Source: CAWHOW01 sp963831005 (GTDB taxonomy: Bacteria; Bacteroidota; Bacteroidia; Bacteroidales; CG2-30-32-10). Taken from it: a stretch of 64,000 bases of DNA. A program made the translations under genes and the position numbers. The notes under the pieces were generated by a model that saw only the letters and a list, made by a program, of their open reading frames with translations, made no database searches and was not told where the DNA came from. The stretch covers positions 25,671 through 89,670 of the forward strand of contig CAWHOW010000031.1 of the NCBI GenBank assembly GCA_963831005.1, given 5' to 3'. Position 1 is the stretch's first letter. The number at the start of each line of letters is the position of its first letter. Positions 34,310 through 42,735 of the stretch are shown here, piece by piece.

Positions 34310-35978
34310 TCAGTCTAACTTATTAATCTTTGCCATTGACCGGCCTGCACTTCTAAGAGATTCAGGACAATCCATCTGGTCCGTGTGAATTTCAATGAAT
34401 ACAAGGTCATCAGCATTTGCAGCCTTATCAAGTGCATCTTCAAGCTCTCCTTCAGTATGAACATCAAAGCCTAAACCTCCTCCGAATACTTCAACCAATT
34501 TGTGATAGTGCCATGGCTGGATATCATTATATGAGTGATCAACAATAACCCGTTCTATTGTATATCCATCATTATTGATTAAAAAGATAAGAGGTCTGAG
34601 ATGATTCCGTATCATCGTTGAAATATCCTGGCAGGTAACCTGAAAAGATCCATCTCCAATAAAGAGTATTACCTGTCTGTCCTTTACTGCTATGCACGCA
34701 CCCAATGTTGCCCCTACCGTATAACCGATCGAACCATAAAAAGTCTGTCCGATAAAGGTCGCGCCTTCAGGCATCAGCATTTCTGCTGCACTAAAAAGTG
34801 ACACTCCAGTTTCAGCAATAACTATTGAATTGTTTTCTACAAAATGACTCATGCGGTCGAAAAAACGTTTGATGGTAAGTGGTTCCGGTTTATCAGGTTT
34901 GTATATTTCAGTATGCCTGTGAACGCAGCTATTTCCGGCACATTGAATATCCAGAGTTGATGCCTCTCGTCGTGAAAGCGCTTCAGTAAGTTCAAGGATA
35001 AAATCATGGAGATGCACGTTCTCATAGTAATGGTGTTTAATTTTCACGTATCCGATATTACCACAGATCGTTTTTGAATCATCTATGTTTGTTGTGAAAC
35101 CACCCGTATTAAAATCGGTCATCAAAGTGCCAAGTTGTAAAATGCAGTCAGCAGATTCAACTCGTTTTCGTACATATTCTCGACTTCGATCTCCTTCAAA
35201 CAAACCAATGAACTGTGGGTGTTGCTCTGAAAGCAGTGTCTTACCCAACATCATAGTAACATATGGGAACCCCGTTTTATCTAAAAAACCAGCGAATTCT
35301 TTTTGCAGTTTGAATCGTAATAGTTCCACATCAGCAATAACAAGAGGTTTCTGTGACTCGTTTAGCATCTTAACTGCTTCCTTTATTGCTTCTTTTAATG
35401 CCTCCTGGTCACTATGCGGGCGTGTCGGAAATTGAAATGGGTCAGGACTCTTACATTTCATCGTCACTACGTCAGCGGGAAGACTGATATAAACCGGTTG
35501 CTGATGAGAAATGCAAGCTGATAAAACCCGGTCTATCTCGGCTGGTGCAGTATCACCTAAAACTAAGTTGAGTTGATGCAACAGTGATTTTCTCATACAT
35601 TTTCATAGGGATTTGATAGTCACCTAAAGTATGATGCAATAGCAACCTTGTGCGAAAATTTACTGTTGCAGGCGAGCCTGTGATTACCACAACCGGCACT
35701 CTTTCTGCAAATGCTCCCGCCACGCCATTGATAGCGCTAAGTTCACCGACACCATAAGTTGAAGAAAAAGCGCCTATACCCTTTATACGTGCATATCCAT
35801 CGGCTGCATAGGCAGCATTGAGTTCATTGCATGTGCCGATATATTGCACATCGCTTTTCAGTACCTGGTTAAAGAAGCCAAGAACAAAATCTCCGGGAAC
35901 ACCAAAGAGATGATCAACTCCAATCTCTTTCAACCGAATAAGCAAGTATTCGGCAACGGTGATTTCTGAACTTATCAT
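34310..35978 (-). pseudogene. Thiamine-pyrophosphate 2-oxo acid (pyruvate/indolepyruvate) decarboxylase, frameshifted
   Basis: Two overlapping frames together make a 550-residue TPP decarboxylase. The first (35978-35553) has FGVPGDFVLGFF, the TPP-activating Glu in GTCNELNAAY, and the paired-His LLHHTLGDY typical of PDC/IPDC. The second (to 34310) holds the TPP site GDGSFQVTCQDISTMI...NNDGYT. The frame changes at about 35561-35570, where a single extra A (transcript strand) sits between CTT and GTT; without it the protein reads straight into LGDTAPAEIDRVL. The homologous family converts pyruvate or other 2-oxo acids to aldehydes. As written the gene is broken. Either it is a real inactivation or an assembly indel. 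All catalytic motifs are otherwise preserved, which favours a recent event or an error. Confidence 0.82.
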
Positions 35979-36031
35979 ATAGTGTTTTCTCTTTTTTAAT
36001 AGGATTTTTTTAGGCTGAATATTATTAATGA

Positions 36032-36513
36032 TTATTTGATCTCTATCTTATTTTTATAACCATCAAGAATTTTTATAGCCCTGTTGGCATCCTCTTTAGT
36101 TCCATGAGCAATTACCTGGAACCTTTTTTCCTCAATATGTTCATGGTATTTTAAAAAAACATGGCTTTTAATTAAGAGGATAGAAAAGAGAGAAATGATA
36201 CCCCCGCAGACAATTCCTAATGAAAAACCTGCCAGTGCGCCTAATGCAGCACCAGTTCCATACAGAAACCCTAATCCTGGAATTGCAAATATTTTCACTC
36301 CGGTGAGTATTCCCAGTATTGGTCCGGCAATGGCACCAATAATTGCTGGTTTATTCTTAATCCATCTGTTCTTTTTAAAGTGCATGAGGTCATCTATGAT
36401 TACAGACTTCCCGATAAGGGAAATCAGTTGAACTGGTATCTGGCGCGGTTTAGCTCCTGAACTGATTCGATTGCTTCTTCATGGGTAGCATATACCCCTA
36501 TTATTGTGTTCAT
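36032..36513 (-). pseudogene. YflT-like membrane stress protein, frameshifted second copy
   Basis: Starting at 36513 the frame reads MNTIIGVYATHEEAIES and then stops after about 29 codons. Shifting frame near 36434 (one missing C on the transcript) continues VQLISLIGKSVIIDDL and joins the open frame ending at 36032 (IAGPILGILTG, IPGLGFLYGTGAALGALAGF). The restored protein matches the intact YflT-like protein at 28858-29355 along its length. A shortened product from an internal ATG at 36385 is conceivable. It lies just downstream of the broken decarboxylase gene's end and in the same direction. Confidence 0.75.
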
Positions 36514-36618
36514 GTTATTATATTTTAGATAAATGATTTATGCTTTTACTTTTTATTGATTAAAAATCTCTTGAATCGACAACTACTTTAGTTATTGATT
36601 TAAGTTGTTTCATAAGGT

Positions 36619-37161
36619 TCATGATTTTATTACATAAGTACCCGCTATCATATCATACCAGGTTCTTTTTTTTGGATCAGTTGTAAGATACCATAATCCG
36701 ATCCCTACTGGCAATATTGAAATTATTGTAGTGATACTTCGGAATAACGACCTTAAAATACTCATCCTTTTTCCATACAGGTCAACGACTTTTAATTTTA
36801 ATAACATCTCTCCAATGGTAGCCTGGTAAATTGAGCTTTCAAATAATACATTATAAAAGAACCAAGTAAATACACACACGAATAACCTGAAACTATTGAA
36901 ATCATTAAATGTGTACTTGAACGAAGAGAGAATCGTTTCCAGAAGTAATAACGCACATATTAATATCATCATATCTACAAGTGCGGCAATTAACCTAATG
37001 CCAAGACCGGCATACGTAACATTTAAATCAGGTGCTTTTAATGAATTTTGCTTAAAACTTTTCAATACAGTTATTCCCTTGGGTTTCATTTGTCCAAGGA
37101 CATCAGTATCTTGAATGAAATAAGGCGTTACTTTTGGTAATAGATAGTCTTTAATTTTCAT
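36619..37161 (-). CDS. RDD family membrane protein
   Basis: 180 residues. An N-terminal cytosolic part (1-50) is followed by an RDD domain (about 52-178): LGIRLIAALVDMMILICALLLLE carries the eponymous Arg (GIRLIAALVD), then a second helix, ATIGEMLLKLKVVD, LRSLFRSI and a final KKRTWYDMIAGTYVIK. RDD proteins are polytopic; some act as sodium(lithium)/proton antiporters, but most are unassigned. The neighbouring USP and decarboxylase genes fit a stress-tolerance block. Confidence 0.83.
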   Translation of the reverse strand: MKIKDYLLPKVTPYFIQDTDVLGQMKPKGITVLKSFKQNSLKAPDLNVTYAGLGIRLIAALVDMMILICALLLLETILSSFKYTFNDFNSFRLFVCVFTWFFYNVLFESSIYQATIGEMLLKLKVVDLYGKRMSILRSLFRSITTIISILPVGIGLWYLTTDPKKRTWYDMIAGTYVIKS

Positions 37162-37252
37162 CAGGACATCATTTAATTCTATTTTTGAATAATTATTATT
37201 TACACCATTACTTAAGTTTGATTTAGGAATAGCAATATTGCTTTTCCAATAC

Positions 37253-37723
37253 TTATTTGGGTTTTTTTGTTGGTACTATGAATAGGGGTTTAGTTGTGTG
37301 ATGTAAAACACTTTCAGTTGCACTTCCCATCAGTATATTTTCCAACCACCTGTGGCTATGAGAGCCCATAACAATCACCTCTGCATGATGGTTTTTTGCT
37401 ACTTTTAAAATAGCTTCGGCACAATCACCATCTTCAACCAACGTCTGAATGGTATTATCGCCAAGATGAAGTTTTGTTTTATCAAGAAATTCCTGAGATG
37501 CTTTTATCAATTCATCATTACTGCTTTTTTGCATTTGAGCTATATTAATAAAACCCGCATATCCCATTATCGGGTCATACCCTGTCGATGAATAATGCAC
37601 TGGGTCAGACATTACATGCATAATTATTACTTCTGCTTTCATGGCTTTAGCCATTGCAAACCCTGTTTCTGCTACTTTTTGTGCACTTGGATCGTAATCC
37701 AGCGCTATCAATACTTTTTTCAT
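37253..37723 (-). CDS. Universal stress protein (UspA family)
   Basis: 156 residues. The N-terminal ALDYDPSAQKVAETGFAMAKAM and the nucleotide-binding motif VMGSHSHRWLENILMGSATESVLHH (G-x2-G-x9-G-S/T pattern) indicate an ATP-binding USP. It has an 18-bp spacing to the CsbD-like gene upstream, so it is probably driven by the shared promoter at 37998-38068. USPs act in energy starvation, oxygen limitation and persistence. Confidence 0.88.
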   Translation of the reverse strand: MKKVLIALDYDPSAQKVAETGFAMAKAMKAEVIIMHVMSDPVHYSSTGYDPIMGYAGFINIAQMQKSSNDELIKASQEFLDKTKLHLGDNTIQTLVEDGDCAEAILKVAKNHHAEVIVMGSHSHRWLENILMGSATESVLHHTTKPLFIVPTKKPK

Positions 37724-37741
37724 ATCAATCCATTTAAAATG

Positions 37742-37957
37742 TTATAAGTTTCTTTTGTTAGTAAGGTTCATGTTTAGTCCCGAAATTATTTCCTGCATTT
37801 CCAGTTTGGTTTTTCGAAGTTTATATTCCAACATTCGTAACATGCTATTTTCAGCCCCTACGTTATATTGTAAATCAGCTTCTGTAAGTTGCGGATATTT
37901 TTCACTAAGCTTCAACCTGAGCTTATTCCAGTTTTCATTTTTAAAATTTAAATCCAT
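37742..37957 (-). CDS. CsbD-like small stress protein
   Basis: 71 residues. ENWNKLRLKLSEKYPQLTEADLQY followed by NSMLRMLEYKLRKTKLEMQEIISGL parallels the CsbD-like protein at 6194-6379 (KGKWNEQKGKLKQKF...TDNDLMF...MLGRLQIKIGKTKEELYKII), although the canonical K-G-x-x-K core has diverged. It heads a unit with the USP gene under a shared promoter. Confidence 0.72.
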   Translation of the reverse strand: MDLNFKNENWNKLRLKLSEKYPQLTEADLQYNVGAENSMLRMLEYKLRKTKLEMQEIISGLNMNLTNKRNL

Positions 37958-37997
37958 TTTGTTTTTTGTTTTGAATTAAGTGAGAATATTCTAATAC

Positions 37998-38068
37998 AAA
38001 ACAAAGGTAGATATGGACATCCTGTTAAGTGTTACATTATTTTTTATAATAGTTACATAATTCCCACA
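37998..38068 (-). promoter_or_regulatory. Shared 21-bp-repeat promoter (CsbD-like/USP unit)
   Basis: -7 box CAAAGGTA at 38002-38009 (a perfect TAnnTTTG). Repeats TTACATTATT (38032) and TTACATAATT (38053), then CCCACATT (a slightly altered distal box). Confidence 0.72.
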
Positions 38069-38073
38069 TTTAT

Positions 38074-40458
38074 TTAACCAATATAACACTCTGATACAGT
38101 ATTAAAATATGAGTTATGATGAGTATCAATTTTCTTATAATTCTCAATGGTTAATCTAGCCATAAGATAACTTACTGTTGATTCTGCTCCCTGGTTAAGG
38201 TTTACCTGAAATTCTTCCAGTCCGTCGTAACACCCGCCTGTGCAAGGATTGTAAATTATCCGGTGCAAATGATTATTGCCTGAAAACCAACTAAAGGCTA
38301 TTTTAAGTTTCTTCTTATACTCTTCATCATTAAATGTGCAATAAAATGCCTGCAGTGCAAGAATGGTATAGGAAACATCTATAGGCTGTTCACCAAAATA
38401 TTCACGATCCCCACCCTTTGAAAGCCAGCTCTTATTTGAAATAAGTCTTATTTCTTCCTTATCAAATGTTTGTGATAATAGAAAGTCAAATGATGCTTTT
38501 GCAATGTTTATATAAGCAGGTTTTTTTACTGCTCTCCATGCTAAAAGCATAGCTTCGGGTAATATACTGTTTGCATATGTAAGATAACTCTCAAACCAAT
38601 CCCAGCCATTTCCCGATTCATGTTTATACATGGCCGCAAGCCTGTCGGCAAGAACTTCTATAAGGTCTGTAATTAATGGAGAATGAAATTCCCTGTTATA
38701 ATAATACAAGCCTTTGATGTTGAAAGCCATCGCACGTGATGAGTACATATTCTTTATTTGCGGTATTGCAGCTTTCATCAGGTTTTCAGCAATGGCAGTC
38801 ATCTCAACCGGAAGCGATTGTTTCCTTGAAATCAAATAACCTAATGCCCAAACAGCCCTGCCATTGGCATCTTCAAGATTGGTCTCTTTGTTTTGCTGAG
38901 TAAACTCTTTGCCACTATCCACATAATTCAGGAAGCTTCCGCCTGGCTGCATGCAATGCTTAATAAAATTAAGGTAGATGGTCATTAGGTCCAGATCCGA
39001 TGTTTCCTTCGTTGATCTATAATGCATAATAATTGCAATTAACGCACGGGCATTATCATCAAGCGTATATCCCGAACACATATCAGGCATATTGATCTTT
39101 GAAAACTGCAACATTCCAAAATCAGTGGTAAGTTGTTTAATATGATTAAGATTGACTTCAGGAGGACTGTATTGCAATGAAAATTCAGGACCTAATATTT
39201 TATCAAATAATAAACCATGCAGGATAGCTGAGTTTTCCCATGCTGTTGGAGCAATCTTATGTAATGTATTTAGGCTGACATTTTTTCTTAAAGGTTCATC
39301 ATTGATCCATTTAATAACACCTTCATCTAATGCATGGGAATCCTGGAATTCAATAATGATACCTGTGTTTTCATCAAGCATTTCACGAGCATGAGGTATA
39401 GGTGTTGAAATAATAGGACACCCACAACTCATTGCATAGGCAAAAGTCCCGCTTACTGCCTGGTTAGGGTCTTTTGAAGTAAAGAGATAAATGTCTGTTA
39501 AACGAAGATATTCAAGTAATACAGGCAGATCCAGATATTGGTTAATAAACTTCACATGCTTTTCAAGGTTTAAAGAAATAACCTTTTCTTCAAGCATGTG
39601 CCTGTATTTTTCTCCTTCAGTTTTTATTACACCGGGATGTGTTTTGCCTATTGCAAGAAATAATATCTCAGGGTTTGTTTTTACAATAGCAGGTAAGGCT
39701 TCAATAGTAGTTTCAATGCTTTTCCCTGAACTCATCAGTCCAAATGTTGAAAGAACCTTACGTCCTTTAAATCCATATTTTTCTTTAAGGAATGCTTTCC
39801 CGTTATTTGAAACCAAATGGGTTCCATGAGCAATCACTTCTATTTTTTCAGGTGGTATATTGTAATCCTGTTCAAGAACTCCTTTAGATGTATGTGTCAT
39901 TACAATAATCGAATTACAAGCTGCCGCCAATTCATTCACCATAGTTTTAAAATGTTCATCAGGACGAGGCAACACTGTATGAAAAACCAGAACTATCTGT
40001 TTCGACAGGCTTTGTAAGAAGAGGAGAAAGTCTTTCCCACCAGAAAGCTGAAAAAAGCCAAACTCATGTTGTACTACAATTATCTTAATTCTTTCGTTTT
40101 TATTAATCTTATCAGCCAATGCACAATACTCTTCTGCAATTGATGTATTCAGCTTATAACTGACCTTATCATCATAAGAAAATGTTTCATCATTTGTTTC
40201 CAGAGCGCAAATCTTAATAGAAAACGAATGCCTGAATTTGTTGTCAATTGCATGGATTAGATCCTGCGAATAGGTTGCAATACCACATTCCCTTGGTGGG
40301 TATGAAGTAATAAACAATATCTCGGGCAAGTTCTTATCGTGACCGTTGACAGGACTAATATCCTTGTTATTTGCCAGCGCTTTATAGCCCAGCGTTTCAA
40401 AAAGGATATCATTTAATTGGCCGGTATTTAAAATACTAGGAATGTTTGTGTTTTTCAT
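38074..40458 (-). CDS. GT4 glycosyltransferase fused to an (alpha/alpha)6 glycosidase-like domain
   Basis: 794 residues. Residues about 45-410 form a two-Rossmann GT-B glycosyltransferase: TSYPPRECGIATYSQDLIHAI (the N-terminal GxAxY loop), VVQHEFGFFQ, LSTFGLMSSGKSIETTIEALP and the nucleotide-sugar Glu motif EAMSCG-like FAYAMSCGCPIISTPIPHAREM. Residues about 430-780 are helical with repeated aromatic motifs (YTLDDNARALI, NGWDWFESYLTYANSILPEAML, GAESTVSYLMARL), like (alpha/alpha)6-barrel sugar enzymes. It is probably a cytosolic mannosyl- or glucosyl-transferase with a carbohydrate-handling second domain. The adjacent GH130 protein supports a shared manno-oligosaccharide pathway. Confidence 0.83.
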   Translation of the reverse strand: MKNTNIPSILNTGQLNDILFETLGYKALANNKDISPVNGHDKNLPEILFITSYPPRECGIATYSQDLIHAIDNKFRHSFSIKICALETNDETFSYDDKVSYKLNTSIAEEYCALADKINKNERIKIIVVQHEFGFFQLSGGKDFLLFLQSLSKQIVLVFHTVLPRPDEHFKTMVNELAAACNSIIVMTHTSKGVLEQDYNIPPEKIEVIAHGTHLVSNNGKAFLKEKYGFKGRKVLSTFGLMSSGKSIETTIEALPAIVKTNPEILFLAIGKTHPGVIKTEGEKYRHMLEEKVISLNLEKHVKFINQYLDLPVLLEYLRLTDIYLFTSKDPNQAVSGTFAYAMSCGCPIISTPIPHAREMLDENTGIIIEFQDSHALDEGVIKWINDEPLRKNVSLNTLHKIAPTAWENSAILHGLLFDKILGPEFSLQYSPPEVNLNHIKQLTTDFGMLQFSKINMPDMCSGYTLDDNARALIAIIMHYRSTKETSDLDLMTIYLNFIKHCMQPGGSFLNYVDSGKEFTQQNKETNLEDANGRAVWALGYLISRKQSLPVEMTAIAENLMKAAIPQIKNMYSSRAMAFNIKGLYYYNREFHSPLITDLIEVLADRLAAMYKHESGNGWDWFESYLTYANSILPEAMLLAWRAVKKPAYINIAKASFDFLLSQTFDKEEIRLISNKSWLSKGGDREYFGEQPIDVSYTILALQAFYCTFNDEEYKKKLKIAFSWFSGNNHLHRIIYNPCTGGCYDGLEEFQVNLNQGAESTVSYLMARLTIENYKKIDTHHNSYFNTVSECYIG

Positions 40459-40487
40459 AAATTTATTTTTTGTTTTTAAAGGTTATA

Positions 40488-40579
40488 TGCCTGCCTTGTC
40501 TTCGAGACGTCCCGCGTCATCCTGAGGAGCGAAGCGTCTCGAAGGAAAGCGGGACTCCTCTGACTGACGGCAGACAAGG
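40488..40579. repeat. Dispersed palindromic repeat (copy A)
   Basis: About 92 bp with GCCTGCCTT/AAGG-like ends, an internal CGAGACG/CGTCTCG inverted pair and CATCCTGAGGAG. A closely similar copy lies at 46418-46529. Both sit in the leader just upstream of a gene (here the GT4 gene), after the same TTTTTGTTTTTAAA stretch. Confidence 0.75.
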
Positions 40580-40608
40580 TTATGATTACCTATAATGCTC
40601 ATGCTATT

Positions 40609-41652
40609 TCATTTTTTTATTGGATAAAGTAATAGTTCATTTACCAATGCTGACAAACTCAGTGAAGCACAAGCTATCAGATTGTCGGCAGCACCGTAAT
40701 ACATATAAAGTGTATCACCAAACAAAGCTGTTCCTGTTGGGAACACTACATTATTAACTACACCATTTAATTCCCATTCAGCCTCGGGCGAAAACAAAGG
40801 AAATGGCAAACGGGCTATTTCTATCAGGGGATCATTAAGTTTAAGTAATGATGCACAGGCGGTGTAAACATACCCCTTGTCGGTTCTTTCAATGCCATGA
40901 TAGATCAATACCCAACCTTGTTCTGTTTCTATCGGTGGACACCCTCCTCCTATAGATACTGATTCATGCTTAAATTTAGGATCCATCACGATATGCGACT
41001 TCAGCTTAGTACAATAATCCCTCCAGAATTCTTTAGTAAGATCCGTCAATTCATTAACAAATGTAATCTGTATACCAGGTCTTATGCGGTGCAGGAAGCA
41101 TAACTGACCATTTACCCTGCGAGGGAAAAAGAAAACATCTTTATCCCAAAGCAATATTTTCCTTTTAATTTCATTATCTTTTTGCTGATAATAAAACTTA
41201 TGATTACGGTAATATTTTTTATCTACCCTTGCGGCGTCTTCAAGAAGATAAAGGAATTCAACATAACTTACAGGAGGCACAATTATTCCTTTCTTTTCAA
41301 AATGCTGAAGGTCGCTTGAAACTGCCAATGCTCCCTGAGCATTTACTCCATCATAAGCTGTATATGTCATATAATACAGGTCATCAATTTTTACTATGCG
41401 TGCATCCTCAACACCCTTGTCTTCATAACAAAATTCCGGTATGAGTATAGGTTTATCCCAACGTTCAACAAGATTCATGGGGCCATCGAACCTGCAATAA
41501 CCAATAGTTGAAAAATTACCTTTCTTTACAGCACGGTAAAACATGTGAACACTATCGCCTTCACGTATTACCGCAGGATTTAAAACTCCATCATTTTCAA
41601 ATTCAAGGTCTGTCTTTGATAATAAAATTCCTTCTTTTTTAACTTCTATCAT
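40609..41652 (-). CDS. GH130 family glycosidase/phosphorylase
   Basis: 347 residues with a five-bladed beta-propeller pattern. NPAVIREGDSVHMFYRAVKKG, RPILIP-like KPILIPE, VEDARIVKIDDLYYMTYTAYDG (the catalytic-region Asp of GH130), GGCPPIETEQGWVLIYHG and VVFPTGTALFGDTLYMYYGAADNLI are family signatures. GH130 enzymes are phosphorylases or hydrolases acting on beta-mannosides. The HP motif that ligates phosphate cannot be judged by eye. With the GT4 fusion next door it may turn over the same manno-oligosaccharide or compatible solute. Confidence 0.87.
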   Translation of the reverse strand: MIEVKKEGILLSKTDLEFENDGVLNPAVIREGDSVHMFYRAVKKGNFSTIGYCRFDGPMNLVERWDKPILIPEFCYEDKGVEDARIVKIDDLYYMTYTAYDGVNAQGALAVSSDLQHFEKKGIIVPPVSYVEFLYLLEDAARVDKKYYRNHKFYYQQKDNEIKRKILLWDKDVFFFPRRVNGQLCFLHRIRPGIQITFVNELTDLTKEFWRDYCTKLKSHIVMDPKFKHESVSIGGGCPPIETEQGWVLIYHGIERTDKGYVYTACASLLKLNDPLIEIARLPFPLFSPEAEWELNGVVNNVVFPTGTALFGDTLYMYYGAADNLIACASLSLSALVNELLLYPIKK

Positions 41653-41679
41653 ATAGATTTATGTATTAAACAATTGCTA

Positions 41680-41835
41680 TCAAAGGACCTTTTTCCCCTG
41701 AATAAGCCTTAATATTATTGCAATTATTGCAATAACCAAAAGAACGTGTATAAGATATCCTGCGCTATAGGCGAAGAACCCGATGAGCCATGCAATAATC
41801 AATATTACTGCTACGACATATAATAAATTACTCAT
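41680..41835 (-). CDS. DUF5670 / lmo0937-family small membrane protein
   Basis: 51 residues read from the sequence (MSNLLYVVAVILIIAWLIGF...). It has two helices with the IGFFAYSAGYLIH turn and ends LRLIQGKKVL, nearly superimposable on the copy at 4172-4327. The shared promoter at 41912-41982 lies upstream. Confidence 0.8.
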   Translation of the reverse strand: MSNLLYVVAVILIIAWLIGFFAYSAGYLIHVLLVIAIIAIILRLIQGKKVL

Positions 41836-41911
41836 AATACTTTGTTTTTAAACTGTGTTAAAATGTTAATGTTAAGTGATCTGTTTTTCATATTAAATAA
41901 GCTTTCAAATT

Positions 41912-41982
41912 ATTGCAAAGTTCTGTCCTTTATTTAAGTAGTATCTTACACTTTAAAAGAAAAGACTTACATAATTCACACA
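41912..41982 (-). promoter_or_regulatory. Shared 21-bp-repeat promoter (DUF5670 copy)
   Basis: -7 box CAAAGTTC at 41916-41923. Repeats TTACACTTTA (41946) and TTACATAATT (41967), then CACACATT. It has the longest leader of the set, about 75 bp to the ATG. Confidence 0.7.
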
Positions 41983-42012
41983 TTTACCTGCCATAATTAT
42001 AAAAGATTAATT

Positions 42013-42279
42013 TCAGTGATGGTCTCCGTGATCACCATGACCACCATGGTCGTCATGATCGCCATGTCCCCAACCTCCGCGGTCTCCATGATGTCCATAC
42101 CCACCTCTATAACCTACGTATCCCGGTCCACCACATGGGAAAAAGCATGATGTAAGAATAGTTAACCACGATAACATTAAAATAACAAGTATTGATTTTA
42201 ATAATCTGTTTCTACCTGTTATTTTTACAATTTTTTCATTACCACTATAGTGTTGAAAAGTCCTTTTTTGCGTTTTCAT
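42013..42279 (-). CDS. Small Gly/His/Asp-rich lipoprotein
   Basis: 88 residues. A basic N-terminal extension (1-28) precedes a hydrophobic segment with lipobox LTSC (Cys near 45). The mature part is almost only Gly, His, Asp and Tyr (GGYGHHGDRGGWGHGDHDDHG...). Such tails often chelate divalent metals, but that is inference. The long basic leader before the lipobox is unusual; an internal ATG near residue 35 (MLSWLTIL) is an alternative start. Confidence 0.7.
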   Translation of the reverse strand: MKTQKRTFQHYSGNEKIVKITGRNRLLKSILVILMLSWLTILTSCFFPCGGPGYVGYRGGYGHHGDRGGWGHGDHDDHGGHGDHGDHH

Positions 42280-42306
42280 TATTTTTAATTTAGAGCTATT
42301 TTGTAT

Positions 42307-42377
42307 AGTACAAAATTAGATACTCCAGATCGGGGATGCGTTACACAATAAAGGAAAAGATTTACATCAATCACACA
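42307..42377 (-). promoter_or_regulatory. Shared 21-bp-repeat promoter (Gly/His-rich lipoprotein)
   Basis: -7 box CAAAATTA at 42311-42318. Repeats TTACACAATA (42341) and TTACATCAAT (42362), then CACACATT. Confidence 0.72.
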
Positions 42378-42399
42378 TTTTAAGGAAAGTATTTAAGCA

Positions 42400-42430
42400 A
42401 AAAAAAAGCCTTATCAAAGATAAGGCTCTA
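42400..42430 (-). terminator. Intrinsic terminator after cold-shock gene
   Basis: Hairpin arms AGCCTTATC / GATAAGGCT with an A8 run that becomes a T-run on the minus-strand transcript, just past the stop at 42454. Confidence 0.8.
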
Positions 42431-42453
42431 AAAAATTTATTTATATAAATGCA

Positions 42454-42648
42454 CTAATTATCAAGTTTAACATTTACGGCATTTAAATCTTTTTTTCCCT
42501 GTTCAAGATCAAAAGTAACTTTATCATTTTCCCTGATACTTTCTTTTAAGCCGGATGAATGCACAAAATACTCTTTAGATGTTGCACTGTCTGTAATGAA
42601 TCCGAATCCTTTCGAATCATTGTAAAATTTCACTGTTCCTTTGTTCAT
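42454..42648 (-). CDS. Cold-shock domain protein (CspA family)
   Basis: 64 residues of a single OB-fold cold-shock domain. KGTVKFYNDSKGFGFI carries RNP1 (KGFGFI), and EYFVHSSGLK corresponds to RNP2 (VFVH). The C-terminus FDLEQGKKDLNAVNV is standard. It binds single-stranded nucleic acid. The distal operator of its shared promoter overlaps the stop codon of the upstream AraC-type gene. Confidence 0.92.
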   Translation of the reverse strand: MNKGTVKFYNDSKGFGFITDSATSKEYFVHSSGLKESIRENDKVTFDLEQGKKDLNAVNVKLDN

Positions 42649-42665
42649 AATATGATTTTAAATTA

Positions 42666-42735
42666 TAGGCAAATGTACTTCCATTAATTGGATATATGTT
42701 ACATAATAAAATAAAAGAGTTACATAATTCACACA
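42666..42735 (-). promoter_or_regulatory. Shared 21-bp-repeat promoter (cold-shock gene)
   Basis: -7 box CAAATGTA at 42670-42677. Repeats TTACATAATA (42699) and TTACATAATT (42720), then TCACAC, which contains the stop codon of the AraC-type gene (42729-42731). The spacing is 29 bp, not 30. Confidence 0.73.
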
